Of a stretch of DNA of 64,000 bases, positions 45,970 through 56,511 are shown one piece after another. The notes below the pieces were generated by a model. The model had not been told where the DNA came from. It did not search any database and was given only the letters and a program-made list of their open reading frames with translations. The translations under genes were made by a program, and so were the position numbers. The DNA lies in the NCBI RefSeq assembly GCF_000332475.2, contig NZ_AOGX02000008.1, forward strand, positions 266,087 to 330,086. The letters are read 5' to 3'. The first letter of the stretch is position 1. Every line of letters begins with the position of its first letter. Source of the DNA: Leptospira yanagawae serovar Saopaulo str. Sao Paulo = ATCC 700523. GTDB taxonomy: Bacteria > Spirochaetota > Leptospiria > Leptospirales > Leptospiraceae.

Positions 45970-46640
45970 TGAAGGTTTTTGGTCTTATTTCAGCGAAACA
46001 AAACCATTTAAAGTTACGCAAAGGTTTTACCTTGGTAGAGATTTCGATCGTCGTGATGATCATGGCCGTTATCTTTACAGGAATTTTTTCTGTTTTTTAT
46101 ACTGCCAATAAAATTTCCAAAAAAGGAGCTTCGAATAAGGGGGCAAACCGAAAGGATATTTTGTATGCGATGGAGAATATCCGTGGTACTTTATCCCGCG
46201 CTTATTTTATCGATAATCAAAAACGAATTTTATTTGTAGGAAAACAGGAAGGAGTGACCGGTACAAGGAATGACCGAATCGTTTTTGCAACTTCAAATCC
46301 TAATTCCGAAGAGGAAGGACAAGCATCGGTGCGGGAGGTATCGTTTTACCTCCGAAAGATGCCCAATCCAAAACTCGATGGACTCTCCTATTTGATTAGA
46401 AGAGAAGATGAAATGGTGGATACATTCCCAACCCAAGGGGGAGTCGAACATGTGTTACTTGAAAATGTAAAAAGTTTTCAGATGAAATATTCGGAACGGG
46501 GAGATAAATGGGTAGATGATTGGAATTCTAGAACCACCAAAAAAATTCCAAGACTCATTCGGTTTGAAATTATATCTTTAGTGGGGAGTGCCTTTGTTAA
46601 ATATGAATCTCTTGCGCATCCAGTCATTCTTTTCAAATAA
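45969..46640 (+). CDS. gspJ: Minor pseudopilin GspJ-like
   Basis: A 223-residue pseudopilin with RKG/FTLVEISIVVMIMAVIFTG and a long C-terminal domain typical of GspJ (SYLIRREDEMVDTFPTQGG, then an ENVKSFQMKY strand). It caps the pseudopilus tip with GspI and GspK. It begins in the stop codon of gspI and overlaps gspK by 38 bp. Confidence 0.8.
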   Translation: MKVFGLISAKQNHLKLRKGFTLVEISIVVMIMAVIFTGIFSVFYTANKISKKGASNKGANRKDILYAMENIRGTLSRAYFIDNQKRILFVGKQEGVTGTRNDRIVFATSNPNSEEEGQASVREVSFYLRKMPNPKLDGLSYLIRREDEMVDTFPTQGGVEHVLLENVKSFQMKYSERGDKWVDDWNSRTTKKIPRLIRFEIISLVGSAFVKYESLAHPVILFK

Positions 46641-47703
46641 AAGATCCAAACAAGGATTTATGGTCTATTTGCTTGTGATGGCTATCGGTACTGCATCTCT
46701 TTTCACAGCGTCGAAATTTTTTGAGGATGCGGCGACAGAATACAGTGTGGCAAAAGCACAGGCAGATGGTTTTAGAGCTCATATGTTAGCGAAAGCAGGA
46801 TTTATGGGTGCGATTGGTGCTTTAAAAAAAATCCCAGAAGAAGTATTGTACCAGTCCGGACTTGCCATGGACCCACCACCCATTCCCCTCGGTGGCGGTG
46901 TGATCTATTACACGATGAGTCCTGAAGATGGGAAAATCAATATCAACTCCCTTGTGAAAATTTATGATGACCAACCGAACCAAAGAACAATTGAAATGGT
47001 CACAAGATTGTTTTACCAGTTTGGTCTCAAACGAGAGATGATTTTTCCGATTTTGGATTGGATCGATGAAAACCATCAGGAAACTGGAGGAGGAGCGGAA
47101 CAGTATTACTATGGCCGTTTGAGTCCACCCCGAAAGATCAAAAATGCACCTTTTTATTCCCTCTCGGAATTATTAAATGTAAAGGGATTTGATCGAGCGA
47201 CCGTTTATGAGAGTTTAAAACCGAAGGATTACGACAAAAATAATTCGAAAGACTTTATGACAGAAGAGGAAAGAGCCCTTCGTTCCGATAAAGATTATGT
47301 GCTCTCCAATAATATCACAGCATACCTGCCAGCGGGTGATTCCTATGACGACCGGATCAACATCAATACAGCCCCATATTTTGTCCTCATTTCCTTATCC
47401 GATTTTATGACCAAACAAGCCGCCATGAAAATTTTGAAACTCAAGTTGCAGAAAGGAGGCTATATTAAAGAATTGAAAGATCTGGAGACAGAACCGGAGT
47501 TCCAAGTGAAAACCACGGGTGACCTGACTCTCTTTAAGGAGCTTGCGGGTGAAGGAACGGATGTTTCTGGCGGACGGATCAAAACCAAAGGCGAAGTTTA
47601 CAAAATTACAGGGGTTGGAATTATAAAGGATAAAGTGGTTCGTAAGGTAACAGGATTATTTGATCTTACCAACAACCAGATGTTATACTATACTGAAGAT
47701 TAA
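46603..47703 (+). CDS. gspK: Minor pseudopilin GspK
   Basis: A 366-residue pseudopilin. It has a short leader and KQG/FMVYLLVMAIG, lacking the Glu at +5 as is common for GspK. The helix-hairpin domain contains YYTMSPEDGKININSL, LDWIDENH and INTAPYFVLISL, the usual GspK pattern for the large inserted domain. Start ATG 46603 fits; GTG 46588 is open. Two bases separate it from gspL. Confidence 0.88.
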   Translation: MNLLRIQSFFSNKRSKQGFMVYLLVMAIGTASLFTASKFFEDAATEYSVAKAQADGFRAHMLAKAGFMGAIGALKKIPEEVLYQSGLAMDPPPIPLGGGVIYYTMSPEDGKININSLVKIYDDQPNQRTIEMVTRLFYQFGLKREMIFPILDWIDENHQETGGGAEQYYYGRLSPPRKIKNAPFYSLSELLNVKGFDRATVYESLKPKDYDKNNSKDFMTEEERALRSDKDYVLSNNITAYLPAGDSYDDRININTAPYFVLISLSDFMTKQAAMKILKLKLQKGGYIKELKDLETEPEFQVKTTGDLTLFKELAGEGTDVSGGRIKTKGEVYKITGVGIIKDKVVRKVTGLFDLTNNQMLYYTED

Positions 47704-47705
47704 TT

Positions 47706-49328
47706 ATGTTATCATTTGACCAATACCTTGCAATCGACTACGGCGCTACTTTTCTAAAAGGTGTATTATTCAAAAAAGTTTTAGGCAAAGTTGTGATCCT
47801 TCGTACGGAAAGTTTACCTGTTGTGGAACTGGATGAAAATGAAGGAGATCCTTTTGAATATAATATCATTCGTTTTATCCAAAGTTTTTTTCCTGAAGAA
47901 AATCGATTTTTACTCAATTTAGGAATTCATAATTTATTTGTTAGGGACTTAACAGTTCCTCTCGTTTCAGAAAAAGCCATCCAAGAAGTATTGCCTTTTG
48001 AAGTTGAAAATTTAGTTCCTTATCCAATGGAGGAACTAGAAGTCATTGGCAAAACATGGAGGACGGGGAAAGAAAACTCGGAAGTGATTACATTTAATGT
48101 CCACCATTCCGAATTATTTCGTGCTCTAAAACCATTTGCCAAAGGTGATTTGACTTTAAGTTGCCTTTCTTTAGATTCCTATGTCCTTTCATCTCTTATC
48201 AATAAGAATTACCCATTATTAATAGCAGATAGTTCCATCTTGCAACTTGATTTAGGTGGTCGGTATAGCATTCTAAATGTATTACATGAAGGCAAATTAA
48301 GACACACACGCCAAATTTATATTGGTGGGGAAGAAGTCACACTTGAGATTTCAAATCTTTTGAAAATCGATATGGAGGAGGCAAGACTTGTCAAAGAATC
48401 ACTTCCTGTTGGATTTTTATTTGATACCATAGACAAAGCGGATGAAACAAAATTTTTAAACCATTTTCATATCAATTCGAGCCAACTAAAATCCCTTCGC
48501 AAATTCATTTTGGCTAAACTAGACCAAATCATCCATGAAGTGGAAAATAGTATTTTCTCACTTCCTGAAAAGGAAAGGCCAACACTGATTTTATTATCTG
48601 GTGGTGCAAGTCTCTATCCAGGTTTAACTGCTTATTTTGAAGAGAAGTTGGGAACGAAAACAGGACGTTATGAATTTTTAGGAATCAATGATCCAAGTTT
48701 TGTAACTGCTGTGGCAACAGGGGTCCATTTTGAATCACGCCACAAAGTGAATTTTTTAGAAACAGGTTTTGCCAAAAAAATCCACACAAATAGATTCAAA
48801 CTCTCTGCCTTCAAACCACATATCATTTTGGTCAGTATATCACTGATCCTATTGTTTGGCGTTTTTATCATTGGTATTGTTTTAGACAAACGTAAAATTG
48901 CCGCAGGCAAACAGATATTAATAGAGAAATATAAAAATGGGATTGGTGGTGAATTAGGAGAAGACGAAGATCCACTGGATGCCGCTACTAAGAAACTCAA
49001 AGCAGAACGGAAAAAAACGGAAATCTATCGTTTGTTTTTATCCCAAGAAAGTGTATTGGATGTCTTAAATGAAGCAACGGAACAGTTTCCATCACCAGAA
49101 GTTTTACCGTTTATTTTGGATCAGTTCAATTTTGAAGAAAAGGAAATTCAGATTTACGGAAGGGTAAACGAGTTTGGTGAAATTGGAACCATCCAATCTG
49201 CTTTAGAAAAATCAGAAAAATTTACGAACATTCAAATCCAAAACAAACGTCTGATCACGGGAGTGAATAAGTTCAAAGTTAGTTTTAAAATCAAAATGGA
49301 TGTTGTGACACCTAAGGATGAACCCTAA
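47706..49328 (+). CDS. gspL: Type II secretion protein GspL
   Basis: A 540-residue protein with an actin-like cytoplasmic domain (YLAIDYGATFLKGVLF; QLDLGGRYSILNVL; ILLSGGASLYPGL near 295-307) that binds GspE, a transmembrane helix near 375-395 and a periplasmic ferredoxin-like part. PilM-like sequence is expected for GspL. Stop overlaps gspM start (TAATG type). Confidence 0.85.
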   Translation: MLSFDQYLAIDYGATFLKGVLFKKVLGKVVILRTESLPVVELDENEGDPFEYNIIRFIQSFFPEENRFLLNLGIHNLFVRDLTVPLVSEKAIQEVLPFEVENLVPYPMEELEVIGKTWRTGKENSEVITFNVHHSELFRALKPFAKGDLTLSCLSLDSYVLSSLINKNYPLLIADSSILQLDLGGRYSILNVLHEGKLRHTRQIYIGGEEVTLEISNLLKIDMEEARLVKESLPVGFLFDTIDKADETKFLNHFHINSSQLKSLRKFILAKLDQIIHEVENSIFSLPEKERPTLILLSGGASLYPGLTAYFEEKLGTKTGRYEFLGINDPSFVTAVATGVHFESRHKVNFLETGFAKKIHTNRFKLSAFKPHIILVSISLILLFGVFIIGIVLDKRKIAAGKQILIEKYKNGIGGELGEDEDPLDAATKKLKAERKKTEIYRLFLSQESVLDVLNEATEQFPSPEVLPFILDQFNFEEKEIQIYGRVNEFGEIGTIQSALEKSEKFTNIQIQNKRLITGVNKFKVSFKIKMDVVTPKDEP

Positions 49329-49852
49329 TGTTTGATCGATTGAACGATAGAGAACGAGTCCTTGTCATTGGACTTATCAGTTTTGTGTCTTTACTTGGCC
49401 TTTATACCATTTTGACTTTATTATCTGATCTTAGAAATAGGCTTTCTGATGAGATCTTTGAAACAAGGTCTCAGGCGGGTGAACTTGACCGAGTGATCCG
49501 TGAATATAATTATTTGCGTGGATTGCAGTCTGGGGGAAGTGAAGAAGATGTAAGTGTGATGTATTCCAAACTCGACCAAATCTTGGTTCGGTACAATCTA
49601 AAGGACAAAGTCCAAACGATGAAGGATACAAGCAATGTCATCCAAAAGGACTACAACAAAATCACAATTGATGTTTCGTTTCGGTCTGTATTATTACAAG
49701 ATATCATAAAACTTGTTTACGATATTGAAAAAAACAAACAAATCCAAGCAAAAGTAGATTTGCTTAGCTTTCGAAAACCGTTTGCAGAAAAAGAAATTTA
49801 CGATGTGAACCTGAAAGTATCGTCTTACAGTCGTTTGTCGAAAGGTAAATAA
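49328..49852 (+). CDS. gspM: Type II secretion protein GspM-like
   Basis: A 174-residue protein with one N-terminal transmembrane helix (about 10-35), a coiled region and a C-terminal ferredoxin-like domain. GspM binds GspL in the periplasm. The sequence is poorly conserved, so the call relies largely on position between gspL and gspN and on topology. Confidence 0.72.
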   Translation: MFDRLNDRERVLVIGLISFVSLLGLYTILTLLSDLRNRLSDEIFETRSQAGELDRVIREYNYLRGLQSGGSEEDVSVMYSKLDQILVRYNLKDKVQTMKDTSNVIQKDYNKITIDVSFRSVLLQDIIKLVYDIEKNKQIQAKVDLLSFRKPFAEKEIYDVNLKVSSYSRLSKGK

Positions 49853-49853
49853 A

Positions 49854-50816
49854 ATGGCAAAAGAAAACGAATTTGAAGAAAATTTTGATTTAGAAGAAGA
49901 TGTAGCCGTTCAGGAATCACTTTTAGAGGAAGATGGTGATTTTTTTGATGAGGAGGCAGATGAAGAACATTCTAAAGTCAACCGAAAACAAATTTTTACT
50001 TTAATCGCCATTTCCTTGGTTTCATTTCTAATTTTTACAATTTTTATATTTCCTCTCAATGAAATTGTTCGTTCCATGTTGATCAAAACGGGAAAAGAAA
50101 CCGGCATCTTTATGGATGCAAAGGAAATTCATTTTCCAATGATTGGACGTAAATCTTTTGATAGTTTTGTTGTGAGTTTACCGACCGGGACTGCACTCAA
50201 AGCGGAAGAGGTGAGTCTTGGAATTTCACTATTTGGACTTTTGCAATCTCGATTGGAAGGGGATGTGAATGTAGGTTATTTTAGTTTTGAAGGCAGTGAC
50301 CTATCATTTGGAATCCAAACATTGGATTTGCCCATTCGCCTGTCACCGTTAGACGAAAAAATCACAAAATGGAATGGAGAAGGGGAAATTACTCTCTCTG
50401 GTGGAAAAATCAAAGAGTCGATGGACATTCCATTTTTAGGAAGTTTAAAAGGTACTGATATCAAAAGAGCCAATTTACTGTTTAAAATTCGATCTGGAAA
50501 ACTACTCATCGAAAGGGGAAACCTAGATTCAAATATTGCAAAATTCCAATTCCAAGGTGTGGTTCGTTTGTCCGATACAATTTCATTTTCACAATTGGAT
50601 CTCAAAGTTTGTTTTACATTTACAGATAAATTTGCTGCGGAAAGGCAAGATTTAGTCAGTATGGTAGCTCTTTTGCCTCAAGAAGCTGGGAAAACCTGTA
50701 TACCAGTGCGGGGGACATTTTCTTCTCCCAAAGTGGATCTTCCCAACTTAAATCAGTTAGGTGGTAGTGCAACAAAAACGGAGGAAGGTTCGATTGAACC
50801 CGCACCGACTCCTTAA
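49854..50816 (+). CDS. gspN: Type II secretion protein GspN-like
   Basis: A 320-residue protein with a very acidic N-terminal tail (Glu/Asp-rich, about 1-45), a transmembrane helix (about 47-72) and a periplasmic part of the GspN/AsmA-like kind (FDSFVVSLPTGTALKAEEVSLGISL; EGEITLSGGKIKESMDIPFLGSLKGTDI). It is last in the gsp unit, followed by a strong terminator. GspN is not universal in T2SS. Confidence 0.75.
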   Translation: MAKENEFEENFDLEEDVAVQESLLEEDGDFFDEEADEEHSKVNRKQIFTLIAISLVSFLIFTIFIFPLNEIVRSMLIKTGKETGIFMDAKEIHFPMIGRKSFDSFVVSLPTGTALKAEEVSLGISLFGLLQSRLEGDVNVGYFSFEGSDLSFGIQTLDLPIRLSPLDEKITKWNGEGEITLSGGKIKESMDIPFLGSLKGTDIKRANLLFKIRSGKLLIERGNLDSNIAKFQFQGVVRLSDTISFSQLDLKVCFTFTDKFAAERQDLVSMVALLPQEAGKTCIPVRGTFSSPKVDLPNLNQLGGSATKTEEGSIEPAPTP

Positions 50817-50958
50817 AAAATTCTCGTAAATTCAAACTCTTTTCAGAGGTTTTCATTGCGTTTTTTTTCGATTGGACTGGTTATCCTATCAAGGAAATTG
50901 AATCATTCCAAAACTTGATTTTTTCTATCGTTTTAACAAATGGATGGGTCATCAAATA

Positions 50959-50985
50959 AAAAAGACCGCAATCTGCGGTCTTTTT
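50959..50985. terminator. Bidirectional terminator between gsp operon and nrdJ
   Basis: A 12-bp perfect inverted repeat (AAAAAGACCGCA / TGCGGTCTTTTT) with an ATC loop, A run on one side and T run on the other. It can stop transcripts of the plus-strand gsp unit and of the minus-strand nrdJ gene. The core stem is GACCGCA/TGCGGTC. Confidence 0.9.
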
Positions 50986-51076
50986 GACATCTGACACTTT
51001 CTAGATTTAAAGAATCGAGAGATACGTCTTCATTCCCTCTCGCATTTTAAATCCTACGAGAGGGACTTTGATTTTG

Positions 51077-54000
51077 TTACGAACAACCTGTTGTGGAACC
51101 ACAAGAGATACACTTGAGGCAAGCTCCATTTCTCACCATTTGGAAGGATCCACATTCTGTACAGGAGTCTCCTGTATACCCTTTGGTCCTTGCTTCCGCG
51201 ATGATTTTGAGTGTAGCTGCTGCTGACTGGGCTTGTGTTGGTTGTGGGGTTTGACCCGCAACAGCCGCTACTTCTTGTTTGTCTTCCAGAACCGATTTCA
51301 TGGAAATCGCATTCACTGGTAGAGGAGTGCGAATCGTGTTACTTTCCGACTTTCCCACTGTCTCTCTCGCAGGTTCCGCTTTTCTTCCCACTTCGTCCGT
51401 TCTTAAGTCTTCTGGTGATACTTGTGCCAAGTCGTATCGACCAAGATAAGTGATCGCAAGTTCTCTGAAGATGTAGTCAATCACAGAAGTAGACATTTTA
51501 ATGTGTGGGTTGCCAGACACCATTCCATTTGGTTCAAATTTGAAGAAGGTAAATGCTTCTACAAATTCTTCCAAAGGAACACCGTGTTGTAAACCAAGCG
51601 AAACTGCTATCGCAAATGCATTCATAAGAGAACGGAAAGCCGCACCTTCTTTGTGCATATCGATAAAGATTTCGCCTAGTTGGCCATCTTCGTATTCTCC
51701 TGTTCGGAGGTATACTTTGTGACCACCCACCATCGCTTTTTGCGTATATCCTGCACGTCGGTGAGGGAGTTTCCTTCTTTCCGAAATGTATTTATACACT
51801 AGTTTTTCTGCTACTTCTGTTACCGTTTTCGGAGCGGAAGAAGTTTGTAGTTCTTCTTCCTCTTCACCTACAGCACTTAACAACTGGAATACGGAGTTAA
51901 GTGGTTGTGAAAGTTTTGATCCGTCTCGGTAGAGAGCGTTTGCTTTGATCATCACTTTCCAGGACATGAGGTATGCATTTTTTACATCCTCAATGGTTGC
52001 CTCTTCTGGAAGGTTGATCGTTTTGGAAATTGCACCCGAAATAAATGGTTGAGCCGCTGCCATGATTCGAATGTGTGATTGATAAGATAAAAACCGTTTT
52101 CCATATTTACCACATTTGTTCGCACAATCAAAAACTGGAAGATCCTTCTCTTTGATAAAAGGAGCGTTTTCGATGGTCATTGTTCCGCAAACATAGTCAT
52201 TTGCTTGTGCAATTTCATCTGCCGTAAATCCCAATGTCTCAAGTAAATTGAATCCCATTGAGTTGTATAAGGAAGGATCGATACCTAACGTTTTGGCAAG
52301 GAAATCTTCACCTAATGTGAATTTGTTGAAGGCAAATTGGATGTCGAAAACGAAAGGAAGTTGTTTTTCTAATTTTTCCAATACATCTTCTGTGAAACCT
52401 TTTTCTTTTAAACGTGCTGTATTGACACCAGGTGCTCCATTGAATGTTGCATGGCCCTTACAGTAATTCACGATGGCATCTAGTTCTGCTTGGCTGTAAC
52501 CTAGTTTTTTTAGAGCCGCTGGAACTGATTGGTTGATGATTTTAAAGTAACCACCACCTGCCAATTTTTTATATTTCACTAGTGCAAAGTCAGGTTCAAT
52601 TCCTGTGGTGTCACAATCCATAACCAAACCGATGGTTCCAGTTGGTGCGATCACAGTTACTTGTGCATTGCGGTAACCATACTGCTCACCAAGTTCCAAT
52701 GCTCTGTCAGAATCTTCTTTTGCTGCTTCAAGTAAGTAAGAAGGTAAAAAAGAAGGATTGATTCCCACTGGAGTGATGGTTAATCCTTCGTATTCTTCTT
52801 TTGGTGCATTGTAAGCGGCACGTCTATGGTTACGCATCACACGTAACATGTGTTCTTTGTTCTTTTCGTAACCAGCGAATGGTCCAAGTTCTTTTGCCAT
52901 CTCTGCAGAAGTTGCATAAGCAGTCATGTGCATGATGGAAGAAATGGCACCAGTAACAGCCATTGCTTCTTGTGAATCATAGGGGATTCCCATGATCATA
53001 AGAAGGGAACCAAGGTTTGCATACCCAAGACCTAAGGTTCTAAACTTGTAAGACAATTCCGCAATTTCTTTGGAAGGGAACTGTGCCATAAGAACCGAAA
53101 TTTCAAGGATGATGGTCCAAATTTTGTTGAGGTATCGATAACCCTCTACATCAAAGGTTCCATCTTCTTTTAGAAATTTGACAAGGTTCGCAGAAGCCAA
53201 GTTACATGCCGTATTGTCAAGGAACATGTATTCAGAACATGGATTTGATGCGTTGATCGCACCGTCTTCTGGACAAGTATGCCATTCGTTGATGGTGCTA
53301 TGGTATTGTGTTCCTGGGTCGGCTGAGTTCCAAGCTGCGTTTGCAATCCGTTCCCAAAGGTCACGAGCTCTTAAAGTTTTTGCTGCTTTTGGTTCACGAC
53401 CTTCTTTACGAGCTTTTTCCTTTTCTGTACGATTGATGAGGTGGAAGGGGAGGTCTTTTTCCACTGCTTCCATAAACTCATTTGTGATTCGGACCGAGTT
53501 ATTGGAATTTTGTCCAGAGACTGTATTGTATGCTTCTGATTGCCAATCAGTTGTGAGTTCTTCAAAAAGTAGGTCTTTGTATCCTTGTTTGGATAAGTCG
53601 ATCACTCGTTTGATGTAGTTGTCTGGAACGAAAGCTTTCCTTGCTTTTTGGATCGCTTTTTTGAGATCCACGTTGGCTGCCGGATCGTATGCCTTTTCTT
53701 CACCAAGCGTTTGTTTGGCGGAAGAGCAAGCGGTCATAATATCGTTTAATAGTCTGTTATTGAGAATGGATCCAGTGACAAGAGATGCTACTTTTTTCTC
53801 TTCTTGGACTTTCCAATCGATAAATTCTTCGATGTCCGGATGGTCCATATCGAGACAAACCATCTTTGCAGCACGACGAGTGGTTCCGCCGGACTTAATT
53901 GCTCCTGCAGCTCGGTCCCCGATTTTAAGAAAGGACATAAGCCCTGAACTCTTTCCACCACCAGAGAGGGATTCATTGGCTGCCCGAAGGTTTGAAAAAT

Positions 54001-54700
54001 TGGTTCCTGTTCCAGAACCGTATTTAAAGAGGCGAGCTTCTCTGACCCAAAGGTCCATGATCCCACCTTCATTGACCAAATCATCATCCACAGATTGAAT
54101 GAAACATGCATGAGGTTGTGGGTGCTCGTAAGAAGAGGCGGATCTTACTAATTTTCCTGATTTAGGATCGACGTAATAATGACCTTGCGATTTTCCATCA
54201 ATTCCATACGCCCAGTGGAGGCCCGTATTGAACCATTGCGGAGAGTTCGGAGCAGCCATTTGGCTTGCGAGCATAAAGATGACTTCTTCATAGAAAACGC
54301 GAGCACTATCTTCATCAGAAAAATACCCGTATTTATAACCCCAATAGGTCCAACATCCCGCTAAACGGTGGAATACTTGTTTGGAGTCAGATTCTCCGAC
54401 ATAACGATCTTCTGGATTGAGGGCGATGAGTTTTTCATCATCAGGAACAGAACGTTGTAACCATTCAGGGATTCCTTTTTCTGCTACTTTTTTTATGTAC
54501 TTCGGAACACCTTTCCGACGGAAGTACTTCTGTGCAAGGATATCGGTAGCAACTTGCGACCAAAAATCAGGAACTTCGACGCCGTTTGCTTCAAACACAA
54601 CGGAACCATCAGTATTGGTAATTTTTGAGTCCTTACGAACCCATGTCAAATTCGGGTATAAACCCTTGTTCCCTTTGGTAAAATGCCTCTCAATCTTCAT
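51077..54700 (-). CDS. nrdJ: Vitamin B12-dependent ribonucleotide reductase (class II)
   Basis: A 1207-residue adenosylcobalamin-dependent reductase that makes deoxyribonucleotides. It shows the class II features [34 protein letters not shown] (active-site Cys and Asn/Glu region), [21 protein letters not shown] and a C-terminal zinc-like motif [22 protein letters not shown] with several CxxC. Start ATG 54700 ([10 protein letters not shown]) is chosen over ATG 54718, which lacks a ribosome site. No AdoCbl riboswitch is apparent upstream. It is the only RNR in the window and independent of oxygen-requiring chemistry. Confidence 0.94.
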   Translation of the reverse strand: MKIERHFTKGNKGLYPNLTWVRKDSKITNTDGSVVFEANGVEVPDFWSQVATDILAQKYFRRKGVPKYIKKVAEKGIPEWLQRSVPDDEKLIALNPEDRYVGESDSKQVFHRLAGCWTYWGYKYGYFSDEDSARVFYEEVIFMLASQMAAPNSPQWFNTGLHWAYGIDGKSQGHYYVDPKSGKLVRSASSYEHPQPHACFIQSVDDDLVNEGGIMDLWVREARLFKYGSGTGTNFSNLRAANESLSGGGKSSGLMSFLKIGDRAAGAIKSGGTTRRAAKMVCLDMDHPDIEEFIDWKVQEEKKVASLVTGSILNNRLLNDIMTACSSAKQTLGEEKAYDPAANVDLKKAIQKARKAFVPDNYIKRVIDLSKQGYKDLLFEELTTDWQSEAYNTVSGQNSNNSVRITNEFMEAVEKDLPFHLINRTEKEKARKEGREPKAAKTLRARDLWERIANAAWNSADPGTQYHSTINEWHTCPEDGAINASNPCSEYMFLDNTACNLASANLVKFLKEDGTFDVEGYRYLNKIWTIILEISVLMAQFPSKEIAELSYKFRTLGLGYANLGSLLMIMGIPYDSQEAMAVTGAISSIMHMTAYATSAEMAKELGPFAGYEKNKEHMLRVMRNHRRAAYNAPKEEYEGLTITPVGINPSFLPSYLLEAAKEDSDRALELGEQYGYRNAQVTVIAPTGTIGLVMDCDTTGIEPDFALVKYKKLAGGGYFKIINQSVPAALKKLGYSQAELDAIVNYCKGHATFNGAPGVNTARLKEKGFTEDVLEKLEKQLPFVFDIQFAFNKFTLGEDFLAKTLGIDPSLYNSMGFNLLETLGFTADEIAQANDYVCGTMTIENAPFIKEKDLPVFDCANKCGKYGKRFLSYQSHIRIMAAAQPFISGAISKTINLPEEATIEDVKNAYLMSWKVMIKANALYRDGSKLSQPLNSVFQLLSAVGEEEEELQTSSAPKTVTEVAEKLVYKYISERRKLPHRRAGYTQKAMVGGHKVYLRTGEYEDGQLGEIFIDMHKEGAAFRSLMNAFAIAVSLGLQHGVPLEEFVEAFTFFKFEPNGMVSGNPHIKMSTSVIDYIFRELAITYLGRYDLAQVSPEDLRTDEVGRKAEPARETVGKSESNTIRTPLPVNAISMKSVLEDKQEVAAVAGQTPQPTQAQSAAATLKIIAEARTKGYTGDSCTECGSFQMVRNGACLKCISCGSTTGCS

Positions 54701-54764
54701 GCAAGAACCCCATCTCAAACAACATATAAAATTTCTATTTTTTCCTCTACTAGGAACGGAGAGG

Positions 54765-54870
54765 ATTATGTCACAATGAAGGAATCTTTAGTTGGAAACA
54801 TCCATTTTTTCAGCCTAAGCGATCGGAAATTTTAGAATTTTTTCAAATTTTCTCGTCGCTATGACATAAT
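54765..54870. promoter_or_regulatory. Inverted repeat in the nrdJ upstream region
   Basis: The words ATTATGTCA (54765-54773) and TGACATAAT (54862-54870) are perfect 9-bp complements about 90 bp apart. They lie in the 200-bp gap between nrdJ (minus) and tRNA-Asn (plus). They may be paired operator half-sites; no known regulator motif was matched. Confidence 0.35.
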
Positions 54871-54877
54871 TTTTTCG

Positions 54878-54905
54878 TTGACCTAGCAGGCTTTTTCCGT
54901 AGCAT
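54878..54905 (+). promoter_or_regulatory. Promoter of tRNA-Asn
   Basis: TTGACC (54878-54883) and TAGCAT (54900-54905) with a 16-bp spacer lie just upstream of the tRNA start, which is 17 bp beyond the -10. Strong -35, weaker -10 element. Confidence 0.6.
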
Positions 54906-54922
54906 GGTCACAGATTCGAGAT

Positions 54923-54996
<74 letters not shown>

Positions 54997-55016
54997 GGTC
55001 TTCTAAAGAAACGCAC

Positions 55017-55760
55017 TTGGAATCCTTCACCATTTCGCAAAAACCTCCCAATTTCCCCTCAAAGTATACCATTTCCCTAAAATTTCTGTGCCAAACTCTA
55101 GGAATCATCACATTTTTCCTTGGTTTTTCTCCGTTTTTTTTCCAAAATAAGGCATCACCTGCCAACCACCAAACAGAAAATCCCTTTCCCAAAGAGTTTT
55201 TCCAATCGGAACAGGTGGTCCTAATACTTGGAAAACCTGGGCAAACCGTCGGAAAGTTGTACCTTTTTGAAATGGTTTTAGGCCAATGGGAATCCAAAAT
55301 TGAAAGTATCCCCGTATGGTTTGGCCGCAGTGGTTTAATCCCATCCAATTTAAAACGAGAAGGGGATGGATTCACACCTTTGGGTTATTTTCCGATCAAA
55401 AGGATACTTGGAAAAGAAAAACGGTCTATTCGTACTTTAGAATACACTCAAATTTCAAAAAACCATTATTGGAATGACAACTCCAATTCCAAACATTATA
55501 ACCAATTGGTTCAAAAGAAAGAAAAGGGTGCCCATCCATTATGGAATTCAGATATTTATGAACTTTTTTTAGTAATAGAACACAATACAAATCCAAGCAT
55601 TCCAGGAATGGGGAGTATGATTTTCCTTCACCCTTGGAAAGAATCGAATCCTACCTCAGGTTGTGTTGGGATCGATAAAAATTCCTTGGTTCAAATTACA
55701 AACTTGTTGGATGGAAATAAAAATCCATTTCTCATTATATCCGAAGAAGATGATCTTTAA
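55017..55760 (+). CDS. L,D-transpeptidase-like (YkuD) exported protein
   Basis: A 247-residue protein with a hydrophobic N-terminal segment (about 20-42). The C-terminal part shows the YkuD catalytic pattern: His in MIFLHPWKE (near 205) followed by TSGCVGI (Cys near 219) about 13 residues later. YkuD enzymes form 3-3 or lipoprotein-peptidoglycan crosslinks. Also GDGFTPLGYFPI and PVWFGRSGLIPSN are typical of the domain. Starts at TTG 55017 shortly after the tRNA; another start within the first 20 codons is possible. Confidence 0.8.
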   Translation: MESFTISQKPPNFPSKYTISLKFLCQTLGIITFFLGFSPFFFQNKASPANHQTENPFPKEFFQSEQVVLILGKPGQTVGKLYLFEMVLGQWESKIESIPVWFGRSGLIPSNLKREGDGFTPLGYFPIKRILGKEKRSIRTLEYTQISKNHYWNDNSNSKHYNQLVQKKEKGAHPLWNSDIYELFLVIEHNTNPSIPGMGSMIFLHPWKESNPTSGCVGIDKNSLVQITNLLDGNKNPFLIISEEDDL

Positions 55761-55811
55761 AAATGAACTTCCTATCTATCGGAAATTCCGAAACGATCGA
55801 TCGATATAAAC

Positions 55812-55840
55812 TTGACAATTGTTAGTTCAACTAGAATAAC
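55812..55840 (+). promoter_or_regulatory. Promoter with overlapping inverted repeat
   Basis: TTGACA (55812-55817) and AATAAC (55835-55840) at 17-bp spacing stand 7 bp before the ATG at 55848, so the transcript would be nearly leaderless. Between them the words TTGTTA and TAACAA form an inverted repeat with a 12-nt gap, a possible operator. Confidence 0.6.
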
Positions 55841-55847
55841 AAACAAT

Positions 55848-56444
55848 ATGCGTAACTTTATTTTTGGTTTTCTCTTTTTGTTCTTGGTTCTCAATTGCCA
55901 AGTCGATATCAAACAAATTCCTCCATCCAAACAAGATTCTGTTTCATCCATTGCCAAGTACCCTAATCAGGTTTACATTGGGAAGTTTGATATCATTACC
56001 TATGATCGCTTAGGTTTTGTCAATGGGTGGAAGCCCGTATTCATTGAATATCTTAAATCAGCTCGGATCTTTAGTAAGGTTTCTGTGCCCGACAATAATT
56101 CCAAAATAACACCTGATGATTACGCGTTAGACATTACGATTACACCTAAGTATTCGGATACTTATAACTACTGGTGGACATGGCCTGCTATCTACCCAAT
56201 GGTTGCGTATTGGCCTGTGCAAATACGAGAAACATCCTACAAAGTCCAATGTGAGTATACTCTTTATAAAGGCGCAAAACTCATCGCAACCAATACAATT
56301 TTAGAAGAAGCTGATTTGACTGTCGAAATTTATGGATTCTTTAGAACGGGGAACGTTGAAAAAATGATTGAATCTACTAATTTACAAGTCATGGATAGAA
56401 CCTTACGAGATATCGAAGGGAAGTTGTTATCCACACAAAATTAA
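55848..56444 (+). CDS. Putative lipoprotein
   Basis: A 198-residue exported protein with lipobox LVLNC (Cys near residue 17). The mature part has a DYALDITITPKY strand, then WWTWPAIYPMVAYWPVQIRE rich in Trp/Tyr, and a terminal region. No family recognised. ATG 55848 fits the signal peptide; the longer reading from 55812 overlaps the promoter. It is separated from the minus-strand monooxygenase by a terminator. Confidence 0.7.
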   Translation: MRNFIFGFLFLFLVLNCQVDIKQIPPSKQDSVSSIAKYPNQVYIGKFDIITYDRLGFVNGWKPVFIEYLKSARIFSKVSVPDNNSKITPDDYALDITITPKYSDTYNYWWTWPAIYPMVAYWPVQIRETSYKVQCEYTLYKGAKLIATNTILEEADLTVEIYGFFRTGNVEKMIESTNLQVMDRTLRDIEGKLLSTQN

Positions 56445-56449
56445 AATAC

Positions 56450-56482
56450 AAAAAAGCCGGTACCATTTGATTGGATACCGGC
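56450..56482 (-). terminator. Terminator of the flavin monooxygenase gene
   Basis: On the minus strand the stem GCCGGTA (56482-56476) pairs with TACCGGC (56462-56456) and is followed by a T6 run (from 56455). It lies 30 bp after the stop codon at 56512. It may also weakly affect the plus-strand lipoprotein transcript, but the T run is on the minus side. Confidence 0.8.
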
Positions 56483-56511
56483 AAAGATGTTGTTTAGGAT
56501 TTTAAAAAAGT

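Noticed and set aside
53178..54098. Long plus-strand frames antisense to nrdJ
   Set aside because: They lie wholly inside the clearly coding nrdJ gene, are low in protein-like composition and show no ribosome sites; they are shadows of the third-codon pattern.
54719..54922. Adenosylcobalamin riboswitch upstream of nrdJ
   Set aside because: I looked for a B12-box-like word on the minus strand and did not find one; only the separated inverted repeat was visible.
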